The notes below the pieces were generated by a model. The model was not told the DNA's origin. It searched no databases and worked only from the letters and a program-made list of their open reading frames with translations. From an uncultured Veillonellaceae bacterium (GTDB lineage: Bacteria; Bacillota; Negativicutes; Veillonellales; Negativicoccaceae), in assembly GCA_945876385.1 (NCBI GenBank), contig CAMCNU010000003.1, positions 62,001 to 126,000 of the forward strand: a stretch of DNA of 64,000 bases, written 5' to 3'. Position numbers and translations under genes: made by a program. This document shows, piece after piece, positions 56,783 to 64,000 of this stretch. Position 1 is the first letter of the stretch, and each line of letters opens with the position of its first letter.

Positions 56783-57672
56783 AACGCACACTGATTTGGC
56801 TGCTGACAGCGCTGTGCTGTTTCTTGGCGGCGGGCTGCGGACAAATGACCGACACGACGCCGCACCGCCCGCAGCGTATCGTCTCGCTCAATCTGGACGC
56901 CGATGAAATCCTGCTCGATTTGGTCGCGCCGGAGCGTATCGTCGCCGTCACCGAGCTCGTCGATAAGTCGGAAATGTCGTACTCCGTCGAGAAAGCGCGC
57001 GCCGTCCCGAAACGGGTCGAGGCCTACACCGTAGAAGAAATCCTCTCACTCCGTCCCGACCTGCTCATCGTTTCCGAGTGGATGGACGAGGGACAACGCC
57101 GCACCTTGACGGATATGGGCATCACCGTCCACACGTACCGGACGGCGACGACGCTGGCGGAGATTCCCGCCGTCATTCGCGGGATTGCCGCCGCCTGCGG
57201 TGAACCGGCACGCGGCGACGCGCTGATTGCCGCCTACCAGGACGAGTGCGATACCGTGCTGGCGGCCGCTGCCGCCGTCCCCGCCCCGGCACGACCGCGG
57301 CTCTTTCTCTGGGCGTACCGTACCCCCTACGGCGCGGGCGATATGCTCTTCGGCGACATGGTGCGTCACCTGGGCGTCACCAATACGCTTGACGCCTACA
57401 CGCAGGCCGAGCTCGCATCTTTCCCCGAAGAAGCACTGATTACCGCCGCGCCCGACTTGATTTTACTCACGCGCTGGCATTTTGCCGACGAATCCGCGGC
57501 CGAATTGGCTCGTCACTTCACCGACGATCCCGCCTGGTCGACCGTCCCCGCCGTCGTAAACGGCCGCTTTGCCGTCGTGCCGGGACGCGCGCTCTTTTGT
57601 CCCAATCATTACGCCGCACAGGGACTGCGCGAGCTCTACGCTGCCATCTATCCCGACCGGCCGCTCCCCTGA
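56779..57672 (+). CDS. Periplasmic binding lipoprotein, BtuF/FepB-like
   Basis: 297 residues. Lipobox LAAGC (Cys about 22), then a two-lobe metal-chelate or cobalamin binding fold: PQRIVSLNLDADEILLDL at the start, LRPDLLIVSEW, and APDLILLTRWHF in the second lobe. It resembles BtuF and siderophore-binding proteins. No permease or ATPase gene is beside it, so it must feed an ABC transporter encoded elsewhere. The start at 56779 overlaps the transglycosylase stop as ATGA. Could be the corrinoid-binding partner of CbiZ-dependent salvage; not provable from sequence alone. Confidence 0.86.
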   Translation: MKRTLIWLLTALCCFLAAGCGQMTDTTPHRPQRIVSLNLDADEILLDLVAPERIVAVTELVDKSEMSYSVEKARAVPKRVEAYTVEEILSLRPDLLIVSEWMDEGQRRTLTDMGITVHTYRTATTLAEIPAVIRGIAAACGEPARGDALIAAYQDECDTVLAAAAAVPAPARPRLFLWAYRTPYGAGDMLFGDMVRHLGVTNTLDAYTQAELASFPEEALITAAPDLILLTRWHFADESAAELARHFTDDPAWSTVPAVVNGRFAVVPGRALFCPNHYAAQGLRELYAAIYPDRPLP

Positions 57673-57679
57673 CCGCGCC

Positions 57680-57712
57680 AAAACGCGACTCTCTGCAGAG
57701 TCGCGTTTTTTT
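57680..57712 (+). terminator. Terminator after the GT51-lipoprotein operon
   Basis: AACGCGACTCT, loop CTGC, AGAGTCGCGTT, then TTTTT. Confidence 0.9.
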
Positions 57713-57717
57713 GATTC

Positions 57718-58608
57718 CTATAGCAAATCCGCGGGCAAATAGTCGTGAAAACGTAAAAAATTATAGGCGACTTTCGTCAGCGGACGGTCGCGCACGATGA
57801 CCAGACTGCGATACACCGAGAGCGGCGGATTGACCAGGGGGTGAGTGCGCAAGCCGCGGACACGACTGTCCGATTGTTTCGGTACGACGGCACAGGCGCG
57901 GTTTTCCTGCGCCCACACCAGCGCCGCCGTCCGTGTCGTGCAGATACTGAGCACATGCGGATGCAGGGCGCGCGCATCACACGCCTGTAAAAACAACTCC
58001 GCACACCCGCGCGACAAGACGACCGGCACATGGTGCAATTCATCAAGCGGGACGGGTGCTTCATCATAGCCGAAACGTTCGGAGGAAACACCCGCCGCCA
58101 GGACAAAATGTTCCTGCTGTTTGTTCAGGATACGGAAATTCTCCTGTTGCAACAGCGGCGCATTCGTCACACCGATTTCCGCTTCACCTGCCAGCAAGAG
58201 CTCCGTCTGCCGCGAAATGGACACTTCTTCCACGCGGTAGGTGACCTGCGGATACGCCCGCGAAAACGGGATGAGCCGCCGCCGCAAAAACGGTGCGGCC
58301 GTCGACGGCGACAACACCAACGAGAGCATGCCTGCCGTACCGTCGACGCGTTGCATGACCTTGCGCTTGAGATTGTCCTCGGTCGCCAGCAGGTATTGCG
58401 CGCTTTCATAGAGAAAATGCCCCGCCTCCGTCATCTCCACCTTGCGGCCGCCGCGCTTCGTCGCCAAAATCGGCGCCCCGAGATAGTCTTCGAGCATCTT
58501 CAACCGATACGTCAATGCCGGCTGGGCGAGATTCAGTCGCCGGGCTGCCTCGGCAATCGTCCCTGCCTGCACCACCGTCAAAAAATTACGATAATATTCC
58601 AAATCCAT
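57718..58608 (-). CDS. LysR-type transcriptional regulator
   Basis: 296 residues. Helix-turn-helix at about 18-40 (GTIAEAARRLNLAQPALTYRLKMLE), then a two-lobe effector domain. It is divergent from, and 118 bp from, the CoA-transferase/mutase operon, the classic LysR arrangement, so it most likely controls that operon in response to a pathway acid or CoA ester. The start MDLEYYRNFLTVV at 58608 follows GGGGGGA; a longer upstream frame overlaps the promoter and is rejected. Confidence 0.9.
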   Translation of the reverse strand: MDLEYYRNFLTVVQAGTIAEAARRLNLAQPALTYRLKMLEDYLGAPILATKRGGRKVEMTEAGHFLYESAQYLLATEDNLKRKVMQRVDGTAGMLSLVLSPSTAAPFLRRRLIPFSRAYPQVTYRVEEVSISRQTELLLAGEAEIGVTNAPLLQQENFRILNKQQEHFVLAAGVSSERFGYDEAPVPLDELHHVPVVLSRGCAELFLQACDARALHPHVLSICTTRTAALVWAQENRACAVVPKQSDSRVRGLRTHPLVNPPLSVYRSLVIVRDRPLTKVAYNFLRFHDYLPADLL

Positions 58609-58638
58609 ATGTATCCCCCCGTACCAGCATATCACATC

Positions 58639-58678
58639 CAAATATTTTTTGTATATGAATGATAAAACAAATATTTTT
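58639..58678. repeat. Direct repeat in the LysR-operon control region
   Basis: CAAATATTTTT at 58639-58649 and again at 58668-58678 (start-to-start 29 bp, nearly three helical turns), both AT-rich with T-N11-A character. A likely binding region for the LysR protein. Confidence 0.45.
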
Positions 58679-58694
58679 ATTCTTTCTCCGTCAA

Positions 58695-58703
58695 TGCTAG
58701 CAT
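58695..58703 (+). promoter_or_regulatory. Weak promoter of the CoA-transferase operon
   Basis: TGCTAGCAT is an extended -10-like element with no clear -35 box, consistent with activator dependence. Confidence 0.35.
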
Positions 58704-58726
58704 GAACACAGAAGGAGATGATGAGC

Positions 58727-60238
58727 ATGTTGGATGCCACACGTTTACGTCATCCGGCATTGTTCGCCAAAACGGTCAGTCCCGATGAGGCCGCCTCGCT
58801 CATCACCGACGGCATGCACGTCGGGGTGGGCGGATTTACACCGTCAGGCTATCCCAAGCAGACGACGCTGGCACTCGCCGAGCAAATCCGTCGCGGCAAG
58901 CAATGTCGCATACACATTTGGAGCGGCGCCTCTCTCGGGCCGGAAGTGGAGGAGTCTCTCGCCGCCGTCCACGGCGTTTCCGGGAGAGTCCCCTACTACG
59001 CCGCCGCCAACCGAACCATGCAGGAACAAATCAACCGGCGCGAGATTGATTATGTCGATGTCCATTTGAGTGAATTTGCCCAACAAATCGATTACGGCTT
59101 TTGGGGCGACGTCGATGTCGCTATCGTCGAAGCGGCCGCCATTACGGCAAACGGCGATATCGTGCTCGGCTCGGGCGTGGGCAATATCCCGATGTTCGTC
59201 CGCCACGCCAAACGCATCATCGTCGAGGTCAACACCTCGATTCCGCCGGAAATTGAAGGCATGCACGATATTTTCGTGCTCGCCAAGCCGCCGTATCGGC
59301 GCGAGATTCCGATTTATACGCCGACCGACCGCATCGGGACACCCTATCTCTCCTGCGGTATCGACCGCATCGATGGGATTGTAGAGTCGGATATCCCCGA
59401 CCACGTCCGCACGCTGGCCGCACCGCCCCCCGCGACCGAAACCATCGCCGCCTACCTCGTCGAATTTCTCGAGCATGAGGTCGCCCGCGGCCGCATCCCG
59501 CACGAGATGCTCCCCATCCAGTCGGGTGTCGGCACGATTGCCAATGCCGTCCTGATGGGACTGGCCAAATCGCATTTCCCCGCGCTCACGATGTACTCGG
59601 AGATTTTGCAGGACGCGGTCTTTCATCTGATTCGCTCGGGACATGTCCGCGCCGCCTCGGGATGTGCGTTTACCCCGTCGCCGGTCGTGTGGCGGATGTT
59701 TCGCGAGGATCCCGAACGCTACCGGCGCGCCATCGTGCTGCGGCCGCTCGATATTTCCAACAGTCCGGAGGTCATTCGCCGCCTGGGCGTCATCGCTATC
59801 AACACGCCGATAGAGTTTGACATCTACGGTCAGGCCAATTCGACCCACGCCTTCGGCCGCAAAATGATTAACGGCATCGGCGGCTCGGGCGACTATATGC
59901 GCAACGCCTACTTGTCGATATTCACGACCCCGTCGACCGGCGCGGCAGGGACGATTTCCAAAGTCGTCCCCATGGTCAGCCACGCCGACCACACCGAGCA
60001 CGACAGTCAGATTTTCATCACGGAATACGGCATCGCCGATACACGCGGGCTCGCACCGGTCGCCCGCGCCGAAACGATTATCGAGCATTGCGCGCATCCG
60101 GATTTTCGGCCGCTATTGCGTGACTACCTGCGCAGCGCATTGCGCCACGGCGGGCATGAGCCGGTCGATTTATCCCGTGCCTTTGCCTTATCCGTTCCAT
60201 CCGAGGCGGCCAAGTCGCCCCGCTCGTCAACACACTGA
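58727..60238 (+). CDS. Succinyl-CoA:acetate/propionate CoA-transferase family
   Basis: Class I CoA-transferase of the acetyl-CoA hydrolase/transferase family. 503 residues. The [12 protein letters not shown] start region, a catalytic-Glu block [11 protein letters not shown] (about residues 290-300), and the C-terminal [15 protein letters not shown] and [10 protein letters not shown] blocks fit AarC/Cat1/ScpC-like enzymes. In propionate formers such as Veillonella it makes propionyl-CoA into propionate while activating succinate. The start at 58727 (MLDATRLRH) is 9 bp from GAAGGAG; two upstream ATGs are too close to it. First gene of the operon with the mutase and MmgE/PrpD. Confidence 0.9.
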   Translation: MLDATRLRHPALFAKTVSPDEAASLITDGMHVGVGGFTPSGYPKQTTLALAEQIRRGKQCRIHIWSGASLGPEVEESLAAVHGVSGRVPYYAAANRTMQEQINRREIDYVDVHLSEFAQQIDYGFWGDVDVAIVEAAAITANGDIVLGSGVGNIPMFVRHAKRIIVEVNTSIPPEIEGMHDIFVLAKPPYRREIPIYTPTDRIGTPYLSCGIDRIDGIVESDIPDHVRTLAAPPPATETIAAYLVEFLEHEVARGRIPHEMLPIQSGVGTIANAVLMGLAKSHFPALTMYSEILQDAVFHLIRSGHVRAASGCAFTPSPVVWRMFREDPERYRRAIVLRPLDISNSPEVIRRLGVIAINTPIEFDIYGQANSTHAFGRKMINGIGGSGDYMRNAYLSIFTTPSTGAAGTISKVVPMVSHADHTEHDSQIFITEYGIADTRGLAPVARAETIIEHCAHPDFRPLLRDYLRSALRHGGHEPVDLSRAFALSVPSEAAKSPRSSTH

Positions 60239-60248
60239 GGAGGACACC

Positions 60249-61904
60249 ATGTACAATACAGAAGAACGTTTTCGGGCTGCACAAACGCAATACGAAGCCC
60301 GCGTCGAAAAGGCCTTGGCACGATTTCCCGAGCGCAAGCCTTTTGCCGCGGCGCGTCTGTACACCCCGCAAGATATCGCCGCTACCGACTACACGGGCGA
60401 CATCGGTTTTCCGGGGGCATACCCCTTCACGCGCGGTATTCAGCCGACCATGTACCGCGGGCGCCTCTGGACGATGCGCCAATACTCCGGCATCGCCTCG
60501 GCGGAGGAAACCAACTCGCTCTACAAGTACCTGCTGAGCATGGGTACGACGGGGCTGTCCGTCGCGATGGACTTGCCGACCCAAATCGGCCTCGATTCGG
60601 ACTCGCCGCTGGCGACGGGTGAAGTCGGCAAAGTCGGCGTCGCGATTGATTCCTTGCAAGACATGGAGGACATTTTCGAGGGCATTCCGCTGGCCAAGGT
60701 GTCCACCTCCATGACCATCAACGCACCCGCCGCCGTACTGCTCGCCATGTACATCGCCGTCGGCCGCAAACAGGGCGTCCCGACAAACGAATTGCGCGGG
60801 ACGATTCAAAACGATATTTTGAAAGAGTACATCGCCCGCGGTACGTATATTTTCCCGCCGCGGCCGTCCATGCGACTGGTGACGGATACTTTTGCCTACT
60901 GCTCCGCGCAGATTCCGCATTGGAATACCATCAGCGTCGGTGCGTACCATATCCGTGAAGCGGGCGCCTCGATGGTGCAGGAAGTGGCGTTTGCCTTTGC
61001 CAATGCGATTGCCTATATCGAGGCCTCGCTCGCCGCCGGCCAAAAGGTCGACGACTTTGCACCCAATATCTCCTGGATTTTTACCGCGGGGCTCGATTTC
61101 TTCCCGGAAATCGCCAAATTCCGTGCCGCCAGACGCCTCTGGGCCAAGCTCATGAAAGAACGCTTCGGCGCGACCAAGGAAAAAGCGCAAATGCTGCGCT
61201 TCCACGTCCATACCGCCGGCTCCGTCCTCACCGCCCAGCAACCGGACAACAACATCGTCCGCATCACGTGGCAGGCGATGGCGGCCATCCTCGGCGGTAC
61301 CCAGTCGCTCGCCACCTGCGCCAAGGACGAAGCGCTCTCCATCCCGATCCGCGAGTCGGCGACGCTGGCCTTGCGTACCCAGCAGCTGCTGGCGCACGAA
61401 AGCGGGATTGCCGATACGATTGACCCGCTCGCCGGCTCGTACTACATCGAGCATCTCACGAACGAGATTGAAGCGCAGGCGACGGAGTACATCCGCAAAA
61501 TCGACAAACTCGGCGGCGCGGTCGCCGCGATCGAGCAGGGCTACATGCAAGCGGAAATGGCCGCCCACGCGTACGCCCATCAGCAATCGATTGAACACAA
61601 AGACCGCATCGTCGTCGGCGTCAACGAATTCGTCAAAGAACAGGAGGCAACACAGGGCGAGGTGCTCCACGTCGATCCGGCCGTCGGTGTCCGCCAAATC
61701 GACAAGCTCCGCCGACTCAAAGAAAGCCGCGACAATCATGCCGTACAGTTTGCGCTCGATCGCTTGCGGCGCACTTGCCGCACCGACGAAAATCTAATGC
61801 CCTGTCTGATTGATACGGTCGAAACATACGCCACACTGGGCGAAATCTGCGATGTATTACGGCAGGAATTCGGCGAATATGTCCAGCCGAAATCCGCTTT
61901 GTAA
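60249..61904 (+). CDS. Methylmalonyl-CoA mutase, large (catalytic) subunit without B12 domain
   Basis: 551 residues, the TIM-barrel substrate domain only. RQYSG (Tyr), PPRPSMR (Arg) and AYHIREAG (His) match the substrate- and cobalamin-contacting residues of true methylmalonyl-CoA mutase rather than isobutyryl-CoA mutase. The family normally carries a C-terminal cobalamin domain with DxHxxG, or a separate B12-binding subunit next to it; neither is in the window after this gene. The start [10 protein letters not shown] at 60249 follows GAGGA. It connects succinyl-CoA and propionyl-CoA metabolism with the CoA-transferase. Confidence 0.93.
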   Translation: MYNTEERFRAAQTQYEARVEKALARFPERKPFAAARLYTPQDIAATDYTGDIGFPGAYPFTRGIQPTMYRGRLWTMRQYSGIASAEETNSLYKYLLSMGTTGLSVAMDLPTQIGLDSDSPLATGEVGKVGVAIDSLQDMEDIFEGIPLAKVSTSMTINAPAAVLLAMYIAVGRKQGVPTNELRGTIQNDILKEYIARGTYIFPPRPSMRLVTDTFAYCSAQIPHWNTISVGAYHIREAGASMVQEVAFAFANAIAYIEASLAAGQKVDDFAPNISWIFTAGLDFFPEIAKFRAARRLWAKLMKERFGATKEKAQMLRFHVHTAGSVLTAQQPDNNIVRITWQAMAAILGGTQSLATCAKDEALSIPIRESATLALRTQQLLAHESGIADTIDPLAGSYYIEHLTNEIEAQATEYIRKIDKLGGAVAAIEQGYMQAEMAAHAYAHQQSIEHKDRIVVGVNEFVKEQEATQGEVLHVDPAVGVRQIDKLRRLKESRDNHAVQFALDRLRRTCRTDENLMPCLIDTVETYATLGEICDVLRQEFGEYVQPKSAL

Positions 61905-61914
61905 GGAGGTCAGC

Positions 61915-63276
61915 ATGAACGATACTGCCGCATTAAGCCGCTTTGCCGCGACCTTGCGCGATGACGAAGTACCGGAGCAAACACGCCGCCACGCCCGCCG
62001 TGCCCTGCTCGACTGGACCGGTGTGGCGATTGCCGGCGCGGCCGAGCCGTCCGTCCGCATCCTGCGCGAGGTCGTCCTCGACGGCGCGGTCGGCCACCGC
62101 TACCGGCTGGCGGGTACATCACAGGCGACGGACTCCGCACCGCTGGCCGCCTTGCTCAACGGTGCCGCCTCCCACGCACTGGATTTTGACGATTTGCACA
62201 ATCCGTCCGTCATTCACCCGGGCACCGTCGTCATTCCGGCCGCACTCGCGGCGGCCACCGCCAACCGTGCGTCCGGACGCCGGTTGCTGACGGCGATTGT
62301 CGCGGGATTTGAAGTCGGCGGACGTGTCGGGGAAAGCATCATCCCCGAATCGTACTACTATTGGCATACCACCGGCACGGCCGGAGTATTCGGTGCGGCC
62401 GCGGCCGCAGGTGTCCTCTACGGCTTGGACGCGACGCAAATGCAACACTGCCTCGGTACCGCCGGCACACAGGCCGCAGGGCTGTGGGAGTTTCTCGCCG
62501 ACGGCGCGATGAGCAAAGTCGTTCACGCCGGCAAGGCGGCGATGGCAGGCGTCTTGTCCGCCGCACTCAGTGCCCGCGGCATGACCGGCGCGACCGCCAT
62601 CCTCGAAGGTGAAAAGGGATTTTGTCGCGCCCTCTCCGGCGCGCCGCATTGGGAACGGCTCACCGCCGGCCTCGGACAGCCCCCCTACGCCGTCGACAAC
62701 AACTCGTTCAAGCCGTATCCCTGTTGTCGACACGCGCATGCGGCCATTGCCGCCGCCATCGAACTGCGCGAAGAAGGCGCGGGCATTGCCCGTGTCACAC
62801 TGCACGCCAATGCACTGACGCGTACCCTCATCGACAATCCCGACCCCCGCACCGCCTACGGCTGTAAATTCAGCGTCCAGTACTGTCTCGCCTGCGCCCT
62901 GCGCGACGGCAACGTCACCCTGTCGCATTTCACGGAGTCCTCCCGTCGCGACAAGACATTGCGCGCACTCATGCGCCGCATCACCGTCGTCCCCGCCCCC
63001 GATTTGGACGAACTGCGCGCCGCCGATCCCGGGAAGATGCCCGCCCGCCTGACCGTACACATGACCGACGGCCGCACGGCGGAGACGACTGTACTGTATC
63101 CGCCGGGAGACCCTGCTGCCCCCTTGACGGATGAACAACTCACGGCCAAGTACCGCGCCCTCGTCGCGCCGTACATCAGCCGCCGGCGGGCGGATGCGCT
63201 GTACGACTGCATCCGTCACACGGAAACCTGTCCCGATTGGGACACCGCCTGGCGTCAAGCGGCCGAGATTGACTAA
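61915..63276 (+). CDS. MmgE/PrpD family dehydratase or decarboxylase-like protein
   Basis: 453 residues. HALDFDDLHNPSVIHPGTVVIPAALA (about 82-107) is the family active-site region; later blocks KPYPCCRHAHAAI and AYGCKFSVQYCLACALRDG are also typical. Members include 2-methylcitrate dehydratase, cis-aconitate decarboxylase and iminodisuccinate epimerase; the window has no methylcitrate synthase or lyase, so the substrate is unassigned. It follows the mutase by 10 bp with TAAGGAGG, occupying the place where the B12-binding mutase subunit would often be. Confidence 0.88.
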   Translation: MNDTAALSRFAATLRDDEVPEQTRRHARRALLDWTGVAIAGAAEPSVRILREVVLDGAVGHRYRLAGTSQATDSAPLAALLNGAASHALDFDDLHNPSVIHPGTVVIPAALAAATANRASGRRLLTAIVAGFEVGGRVGESIIPESYYYWHTTGTAGVFGAAAAAGVLYGLDATQMQHCLGTAGTQAAGLWEFLADGAMSKVVHAGKAAMAGVLSAALSARGMTGATAILEGEKGFCRALSGAPHWERLTAGLGQPPYAVDNNSFKPYPCCRHAHAAIAAAIELREEGAGIARVTLHANALTRTLIDNPDPRTAYGCKFSVQYCLACALRDGNVTLSHFTESSRRDKTLRALMRRITVVPAPDLDELRAADPGKMPARLTVHMTDGRTAETTVLYPPGDPAAPLTDEQLTAKYRALVAPYISRRRADALYDCIRHTETCPDWDTAWRQAAEID

Positions 63277-63295
63277 GCACATACCCGTACACACA

Positions 63296-63323
63296 AAAAC
63301 GGAGTCCGAAAGGACTCCGTTTT
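63296..63323. terminator. Terminator after the mutase operon and second autotransporter
   Basis: AAAACGGAGTCC, loop GAAA, GGACTCCGTTTT; short T-run, works for both convergent genes. Confidence 0.75.
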
Positions 63324-63343
63324 GCATTACACATAAGGGAATA

Positions 63344-64000
63344 TCACCCCAAACGCGCCAGTATTTGCCGGATTTGTGCTTGTAACTCCTCGATTTGTGC
63401 CGACTGACGGGCGATGGTCCGGTCCTGCGCCGCCAATTGCTCTGCCTGTGCCGCATTGCGCGATTGCAACGTCGCGACTTCATCTTGCAAGACATAGACC
63501 GAACTTATCGGCCCGACCGCATACTGCGGCAAGCGGGCATTGCGGGTCTCTTTCGCCGCACGATCCGCCTTGTCGCCGAAGCGCCAGCTGATGCCGGCAT
63601 TCGCCATCAGCTCCGAGCTGCCCGCATAGGACAGCCCCGCATGAATCAACGTGTCTTCGTTCGAATAATGCGCCAATCCCAACGCAATCGCCTGCTTGCC
63701 GCGATACGTGCTGACCCCCGCCATCATCTGACTGCGCTGCAGCGGGTCGAAATCAAGCGGCTTGAGCGCGGCGAGCGCCGCATTCATCGCATCGCCTTCA
63801 CGGCTTTCACTGCGCGCCTCGGCGATATCGCCGCCCATCCGATTCACGGTCTGTTGCAAGCTTGTAATTCGTTCCCCTTGCGCCGTGATATGGATGGTGT
63901 TGTCCTCGATTCGTTTCACATTATTCTCAATATTCACCGTATTGGTCGTGACATGTTCATTGGTCGCAAAGAGCTGGGAGCCGTTCACCGCGTCAGTGCT
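63344..64000 (-). CDS. YadA-type trimeric autotransporter, C-terminal part (5' end outside window)
   Basis: The frame is open through the right edge (…STDAVNGSQLFATN, a typical stalk-collar motif), so the N-terminus is missing. Visible: neck and coiled coil (ITAQGERITSLQQTVNRMGG), YadA anchor with GVSTYRGKQAIALGLAHYS and HAGLSYAGSS, then, as in the protein at 43455, an extension after the last strand: VGPISSVYVLQDEV followed by heptads to the end. The conserved GPISSxYV hinge in both proteins implies a shared function for the tail. Confidence 0.92.
   Translation of the reverse strand, partial: STDAVNGSQLFATNEHVTTNTVNIENNVKRIEDNTIHITAQGERITSLQQTVNRMGGDIAEARSESREGDAMNAALAALKPLDFDPLQRSQMMAGVSTYRGKQAIALGLAHYSNEDTLIHAGLSYAGSSELMANAGISWRFGDKADRAAKETRNARLPQYAVGPISSVYVLQDEVATLQSRNAAQAEQLAAQDRTIARQSAQIEELQAQIRQILARLG

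Noticed and set aside
60078-61739. 553-codon open frame on the minus strand
   Set aside because: Shadow of methylmalonyl-CoA mutase.

Overview
The window reads as ordinary chromosome from a GC-rich (roughly 58-60%) diderm Firmicute of the class Negativicutes, probably Veillonellaceae. This is inferred from gene content; no rRNA is present. Outer-membrane markers (three TonB-dependent receptors, two YadA-type trimeric autotransporters) sit beside Firmicute-type features: a tRNA-sensing T-box, ECF vitamin and amino-acid transporters, a SpoVD-like PBP with a PASTA domain, a YwiB-ArgS pair, consensus SigA promoters and strong Shine-Dalgarno sites. I see no integrase, insertion sequence, prophage or CRISPR array.

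Layout. 1-8845 (minus): one operon running unknown membrane-anchored protein, sdaAB, sdaAA, cca, PBP, fhs, folD (serine catabolism, one-carbon metabolism, tRNA end repair, cell wall). 9028-12030 (plus): cbiZ, a Dps-like ferritin and an amino-acid permease as separate units. 12085-17708 (minus): a YhaN/YhaO-like nuclease pair and a MocR-type regulator whose PLP lysine is replaced by arginine. 17857-18876: bioB behind a candidate BirA operator. 18947-22624 (minus): an ABC-2 exporter operon whose HlyD gene carries an in-frame stop. 22762-36651 (minus): a roughly 14-kb import operon with three TonB receptors, two NikA-like lipoproteins, NikBCDE-like ABC parts and a methyltransferase, headed by a structured attenuator-like leader. 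37091-40789: DUF1934, argS, pyrG. 40875-43099 (minus): YkvI-like carrier and a HisC/CobD-like aminotransferase. 43455-44855: trimeric autotransporter. 44912-48205 (minus): an ECF transporter with fused S and ATPase domains under a Trp-type T-box. 48416-52499: mntH, uspA, a sodium:solute symporter and RibU. 52669-53019: two tiny ribbon-helix-helix genes, the first readable only through a -1 shift at A AAA AAC. 53081-55879 (minus): tRNA-Gly and argGH with an ARG box. 56015-57672: GT51 transglycosylase and a BtuF/FepB-like lipoprotein. 57718-63276: LysR regulator divergent from a CoA-transferase, methylmalonyl-CoA mutase and MmgE/PrpD operon. 63344-64000 (minus): the end of a second autotransporter.

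Themes. Cobalamin and metal economy recur (CbiZ, BtuF-like protein, B12-dependent mutase, Nik/TonB importer, MntH). Regulation is visible in the DNA: T-box, ARG box, BirA-like site, attenuator leader, RHH palindrome and LysR-region repeats. The best candidates for something undescribed are the attenuator-like leader with its metallophore-type import operon, the possible programmed frameshift in an RHH repressor, the fused Trp-T-box ECF transporter, and a FolD that lacks its usual catalytic lysine and glutamine.
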